A stretch of DNA of 64,000 bases from Cryptomeria japonica (taxonomy: Eukaryota > Streptophyta > Pinopsida > Cupressales > Cupressaceae), in contig NC_081412.1 in NCBI RefSeq assembly GCF_030272615.1, positions 18,887,932 through 18,951,931 of the forward strand, given 5' to 3'. This document shows positions 59,994 through 64,000 of the stretch, piece after piece. The translations under genes were made by a program, and so were the position numbers. The notes below the pieces were generated by a model. That model saw nothing but the letters and a program-made list of their open reading frames with translations. It was not told the origin of the DNA and did no database searches. Positions within the stretch are counted from its first letter, which is position 1, and every line of letters starts with the position of its first letter.

Positions 59994-61105
59994 TGTCGTG
60001 AGTGTGAAGTAGGGTACCTGCAACTGCAACACAAGCACTCAATAGATCATTACAAGCATGGTTAGCAAAGTGAAATCAAATGAAAGATAAACCATGGCAA
60101 AGCGACCTATCACCTCCTAAGAGATGCGAGTGTGGATTTGCTCTTAGATCTAGATGAGCAACCCCATTGACTTGACTTCACCAAGACGAAGGATTTAAAA
60201 TGATATGATGTGCAAGCTAGATGAATGTATGATTATGCTAGATTGATCCAAGAAGCTAATTATGCTAATGATATGCATGATTATGCTAAATGATGATGCC
60301 ATTGAGCTAGATGAGAGATTGATTATGCTATATGATTAAGCAACTATGTTATAAGATGATCAAATTAAGATAGATATAAGATGCAATAAATGATAACAAT
60401 GCTAAACTAGAATGCTAGAAATGATATGCCTATAATAACAATGCTTGAGATGGTATCCTTTGTGCTCCAAAATGGGGGATATTTATAGGATTTCCAAGGC
60501 CAGGGGTGAGGTGGCATGAATCAACGGTCAAGATTGAAGCTGGAGATATCAAGGGTCAAATTGGAGGGGGTTGGAGAAGAGGTTGGAGGGAGGGACATTT
60601 GTCATCTCTGTGGTGACAAGTGTCAAGGAATCTTGCTCACAAGAGGGCAAGTGTCTAAGGGAGGAGACATGTGGCAAAAGTGTCATGTATCTCAAGGGGA
60701 GAATATCCAGCCCATAGGAGGTTAGGATGTGCAAGATAGGATAGAGTTAGTTAAACCCAGGATTAGGTGGTTAGAAGTTAGGAGGCATGTGGGGAATTTG
60801 AATTTAAAAATTCAAATAATAGGAAAAGGCTAATTAACTTTCAACAAACTCATAAATTGATTTGTTTTAATTAATTAGGGGATGACAAGAAATGAATTTA
60901 ATTGGGGAGGATTAATCAATTTAAATAAATTAATCAAAGGGGACTATTGAAATGAACCTAATGAATAAATCCTTATATTTATTGATAAGTAGATGAATGA
61001 GGAATTAATCAAATTGCTAGTAAATTCAATTAAATTGGAAAGAGGGATTAATTAAATACTTGCTTATTTAATTATTTATCTTCAGACCATTTTTAGGTGT
61101 ATACA
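59994..61105 (-). repeat. Element F 5' LTR (right)
   Basis: 1,112 bp with the same ends as the left copy. It lacks about 40-50 bases of the GGTTAGG-rich stretch, and the inverted repeat has one changed base (GACATTTGTCA). Confidence 0.9.
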
Positions 61106-61579
61106 GTATCTAAAATGGGGGATGAGTACTCTTACACCATACATCATGATAATATTCAACAACATCATTCAAAAAGGTTAGAATCAAAAGACTAGACAAT
61201 CAACCTAGTGATACTTTTTTCTTAGAGTTGTGATATTAAAAATTCTTCCAATTAGAGGACCATAATCATAAACCCTTTGTTTGTAAGATTAATTGGTAGT
61301 ATCATAGAAATAGAATCAACAAACCATGGATAGAACAAAAAGAAAAGCATGCAAAGTGATAAGTAGATTTTAGGTCTAAGCACTCTATGATTAATCATGG
61401 ATTACTTTAAGACATCTTTAAAAATATTTAGGAGTAAAAGGAATAAATTTTTTTTTTTAACAACTATAATTGATTTCGAAAAAAGACTTCCAACATGGTC
61501 ACTAGGGATAAGAAATAATATAAAATGGAAGAACTTTGGATTCCTATGCATTGCAGAGCACTTGTCCATACACTTTATG

Positions 61580-62900
61580 AAGAGGTTAAAGTCAAAATCA
61601 AAATTTTAATAGGAATTTAAAAAAGATATAGGAGCAACATTGGGGTCGAACAAGTGTGCCCACCATCCCTTACTCTTTTTGGTTAATATATTGATGAAAT
61701 TGAAGAATGATTAAATTTGTAAGGTGAAGATGGTGTCTATTTTGCAGAGTTTGTGATAAGGCTTCTTATTTATGTTGAGGACCTTATTTTGATTGCTAAA
61801 TCGGCTCATGGTTGCAAGCATGCTTATATACCCTTGAAAGTTTTTGTAGAGTGGTGGAGATGCAAGTCAATATCAATAACACTAAAGTCATGATTTTCTC
61901 TAATAGAAGTAAGTAGAACCAACACAAGTTCTACTATGAAGGTAATATTCTTGAAGAAGTAACAAAGTACAAATATCTCAAGATCAACTTGAACAACATC
62001 ATTAGTTGGGAGGGCTATAGAAAGAAGAGAACTTTGGGAGGATGTAAAGAGCTATATGCTCTTCAAAATAGATGTAGAGAGGTAGAACAATGGGATTGAA
62101 AAACTACTTAGATTCTATTTGGTCTTTTAGTGCTTTCGTGAGTGCTATGTAGGTGTGTATTGTGGGATAAAAACACCTTACATTCAAAGTGGAAGCAAAT
62201 TGACAAAATCCAAAAGTGCTTCATCACAAGCAAGTTAAAAATAAAAAAATTATTTCCTTATGATATTATGTTGAGTGAAATAGGGGTAGTGTCTCTTGAA
62301 GCAATTGCTATGGTGTGCCTCATAACATGTTTGAAAAGAATTGAACAAATGGAAGTAGGTACATGACCTAAGGTTGTTTTAAATGAAATCTTGAACAAAA
62401 GAAAGAAGACTTGGATGAATTAAAATAGAAAATGGATGAGTAAATGTCATATCTACTTGAATGAATGTCTTACCAAAAGTAAAGATATAAAAAAAAAATT
62501 TATGAATAAGTTCCACAAATGTACATAGAACAAAGTAGTTGAGAGAAAGAACAATTATTATATTGAGGAGTTCAGCTACATATGTGGTCATCAACAAAAA
62601 ACATACATAGGATCTATGGACAGCCAAAACTTTAATTGCTAGATTAAAAATTAATTTTAATCAACTTTGATATGAAGCGTAATGGTGGAAAAGGTCAAAT
62701 AAAGCATTAGAAGAAAAGGTATGTATTTTTTTCACTCTAGAATGATGGAATCAGAAAAATATTTTATTATAGAGTTTGATATCTTTAGGGACATAGAAGA
62801 CAAATGTGTAAATATCTTGACAATTGATTCTTGATATCTTTAAAAAATTAATCGTATATTTTCGAAGCGCACTTAGGAGAGAGAAGGAGAGAGTAAGGGG
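61580..62900 (+). pseudogene. LINE reverse-transcriptase remnant
   Basis: Read across frames, the plus strand gives a non-LTR RT. Near 61650 it starts with a G(V)EQVCPPSLTLFG phrase, then the catalytic-site region LLIYVEDLILIAKSAHG near 61760 (the usual YxDD has become YVED). Next are VNINNTKVMIFSNRSK, FYYEGNILEEVTKYKYLKI and KTWMNQNRKWMSKC. The longest open piece is 74 codons (62142-62366). Frameshifts and stops are many. The N-terminal endonuclease and first RT part are absent, so it is 5'-truncated as LINE copies often are. The tail near 62730 (MMESEKYFI) still fits the C-terminal region. Confidence 0.7.
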
Positions 62901-63850
62901 TGATGAGATAGAATATCACTTTGCTAGGACTTCCACTTTCCGTCCCCTGTCAACTTTTCCCAGCTTTTTGACCACCTAAGGAAACCGCGTGAATGAGCAG
63001 CGTTCAAACATCTTCTCAGTGCAAGACATGAGGACGACAAATCTGCTTTTAAGATTTTCACTGCATACTTCGTCAGCATTGTCTGAAAAGATTTCCAGTC
63101 GCAAGCTTTTTGACTCAGTACACTTATTGAAAGGTAGAGGAATTTAAAGTAAGAGAGGAATCGATAGGCTCATCCGAAGGGAGCCTTCACATAACCACTT
63201 TTGGTCTGTGCGCAGTAAATTAAATTCATTGGTAATCATTACATAGGTTAAATATAAATATAAATTGTTTAATTTTGTAGATGCTATAAATCATTATTTT
63301 TTGAAATAATATTATTTTTTCATGTTTTTTCACTATCAATCACATATCATATAAACGGTTTAAGTCACACACATTAAGTTTTGATTTCTAAGTTTAAAAA
63401 AGCTAAACATTCTAAAAGCTAAACTTGGTATTTTTATGGCGAAGGCGTCTCCTACTATGGAATGCACCGAGCTGATTTTGTCTATCAACAATCTACGTTT
63501 CCCGAGAGGCGTGCAAGACGATTGAGATGAGAATAACCGTCGGATGACAAGTACTAATAGTTGTCAGTGCTGGGCACAACGAGTTTTTCCTTTCTCACGC
63601 GTGAAGGACGGAAATTGAACGAAACGTTATTAAAGAAAATCCTCTACCGTATCTCCATTCACATTGGCAGTTGCTTTTATTATACTAAATCAATGCCTCC
63701 TAAATGCCTGGCTGCCATTATGCCGTTCCGTATAATACGGCTTTTCTCATTATGCGGAAAGCATTTTAAATTACATTAGAATTTACTTATATTAATGTTT
63801 ATTTTTAATTTAAAAATAACTATATTACTAGTTAATAATTAAGTTTTATT
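62901..63850. other. AT-rich non-coding end region
   Basis: I see no gene, transposon end or RNA in this stretch. A 72-codon frame at 63561-63779 has no recognisable features. Confidence 0.5.
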
Positions 63851-63852
63851 TT

Positions 63853-64000
63853 GTTAATTAATTTGAGTGGTTTTATGAAACTATAGAAAGGAATAATAGT
63901 AACTAATTGAAAATATATCTTATTTTATTAATTTGAGTGGTCATATAAAACTATAGAATGGAATAATAGTAAATAATTAACAATATATATAATTTTGTCA
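63853..64000 (+). repeat. 70-bp tandem repeat, two units
   Basis: ATTTGAGTGG occurs at 63861 and 63931 with similar sequence following (CTATAGAA-GGAATAATAGTAA). The second unit runs to the window edge, so more copies may follow. Confidence 0.8.

Larger units (their letters stand above)
47840..61105 (-). mobile_element. Element F: full-length Ty3/gypsy retrotransposon, decayed
   Basis: LTRs of 1,156 and 1,112 bp, a PBS (TTGGCGCCCAACATGGGGCC), a PPT and the perfect duplication GTATC (47835-47839 and 61106-61110) define a 13.3-kb insertion reading right to left. The order is gag, protease, G-patch-like motif, RT, RNase H, second RNase H, integrase. RNase H before integrase and a second RNase H segment fit the gypsy Tat group, a family-level inference. 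About 1.8 kb of non-coding sequence separates integrase from the 3' LTR, and 2.1 kb lies before gag. Many in-frame stops make it inactive. Confidence 0.9.

Noticed and set aside
59686-60042. Minus-strand ORFs of 118 and 73 codons over F's PBS
   Set aside because: They cross the LTR/PBS boundary in two frames with no protein-like pattern; the site is explained by the PBS and leader.
1-64000. tRNA, rRNA, CRISPR arrays or bacterial-type operons
   Set aside because: No cloverleaf, rRNA segment or evenly spaced direct-repeat array was seen; the content is that of a plant nuclear genome.

Overview
This window looks like gene-poor nuclear DNA of a large-genome seed plant. I favour a gymnosperm because of the density of old, nested LTR retrotransposons and a degraded LINE, but the sequence cannot name the species. 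I find no intact host gene, rRNA, tRNA or CRISPR array. Almost everything recognisable between 8 kb and 63 kb is retrotransposon.

Layout. Positions 1-8.2 kb are old non-coding DNA with a diverged internal duplication and one decayed minus-strand reading frame (about 6.02-7.06 kb). A 300-codon acidic minus-strand ORF of unknown function follows (8,245-9,147). Next is an LTR-like block (about 9.2-11.47 kb) holding a solo LTR with a perfect target-site duplication (TSD). From 11.49 to 44.57 kb lies one minus-strand Ty1/copia element, C, opened up by later insertions. Element D (11,711-20,332, TSD GCATG) sits in its 3' LTR. A 5'-truncated plus-strand copia element, A (20,785-32,076), sits in its RNase H. 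Element B (34,295-42,149, TSD CACAA) sits between its integrase core and GAG-pre-integrase regions. A itself holds a fourth, nearly complete minus-strand copia element, E (21,583-27,593). After an AT-rich gap (44.6-47.8 kb) comes a structurally complete 13.3-kb minus-strand Ty3/gypsy element, F (47,840-61,105, TSD GTATC). The window ends with a LINE reverse-transcriptase remnant (about 61.6-62.9 kb) and AT-rich DNA with a 70-bp tandem repeat.

How the pieces relate. C and E are closely related copia elements with full gag-protease-integrase-RT-RNase H coding. F encodes gag, protease, a G-patch-like motif, RT, two RNase H segments and integrase. D has the protease and G-patch part of an F-like polyprotein but no RT or integrase, so it must have been moved by another element's enzymes. 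B is the most unusual. It has good LTRs, PBS, PPT and TSD, but no pol. It carries a coiled-coil/zinc-knuckle ORF without a recognisable capsid, and a second, unrecognised ORF of about 980 codons with a long E/K/R helix.

Most coding regions have decayed mainly through in-frame stop codons rather than frameshifts, and paired LTRs differ mostly by transitions. Both fit long silencing and cytosine deamination. Divergence statements are by eye; no alignment or database search was run.
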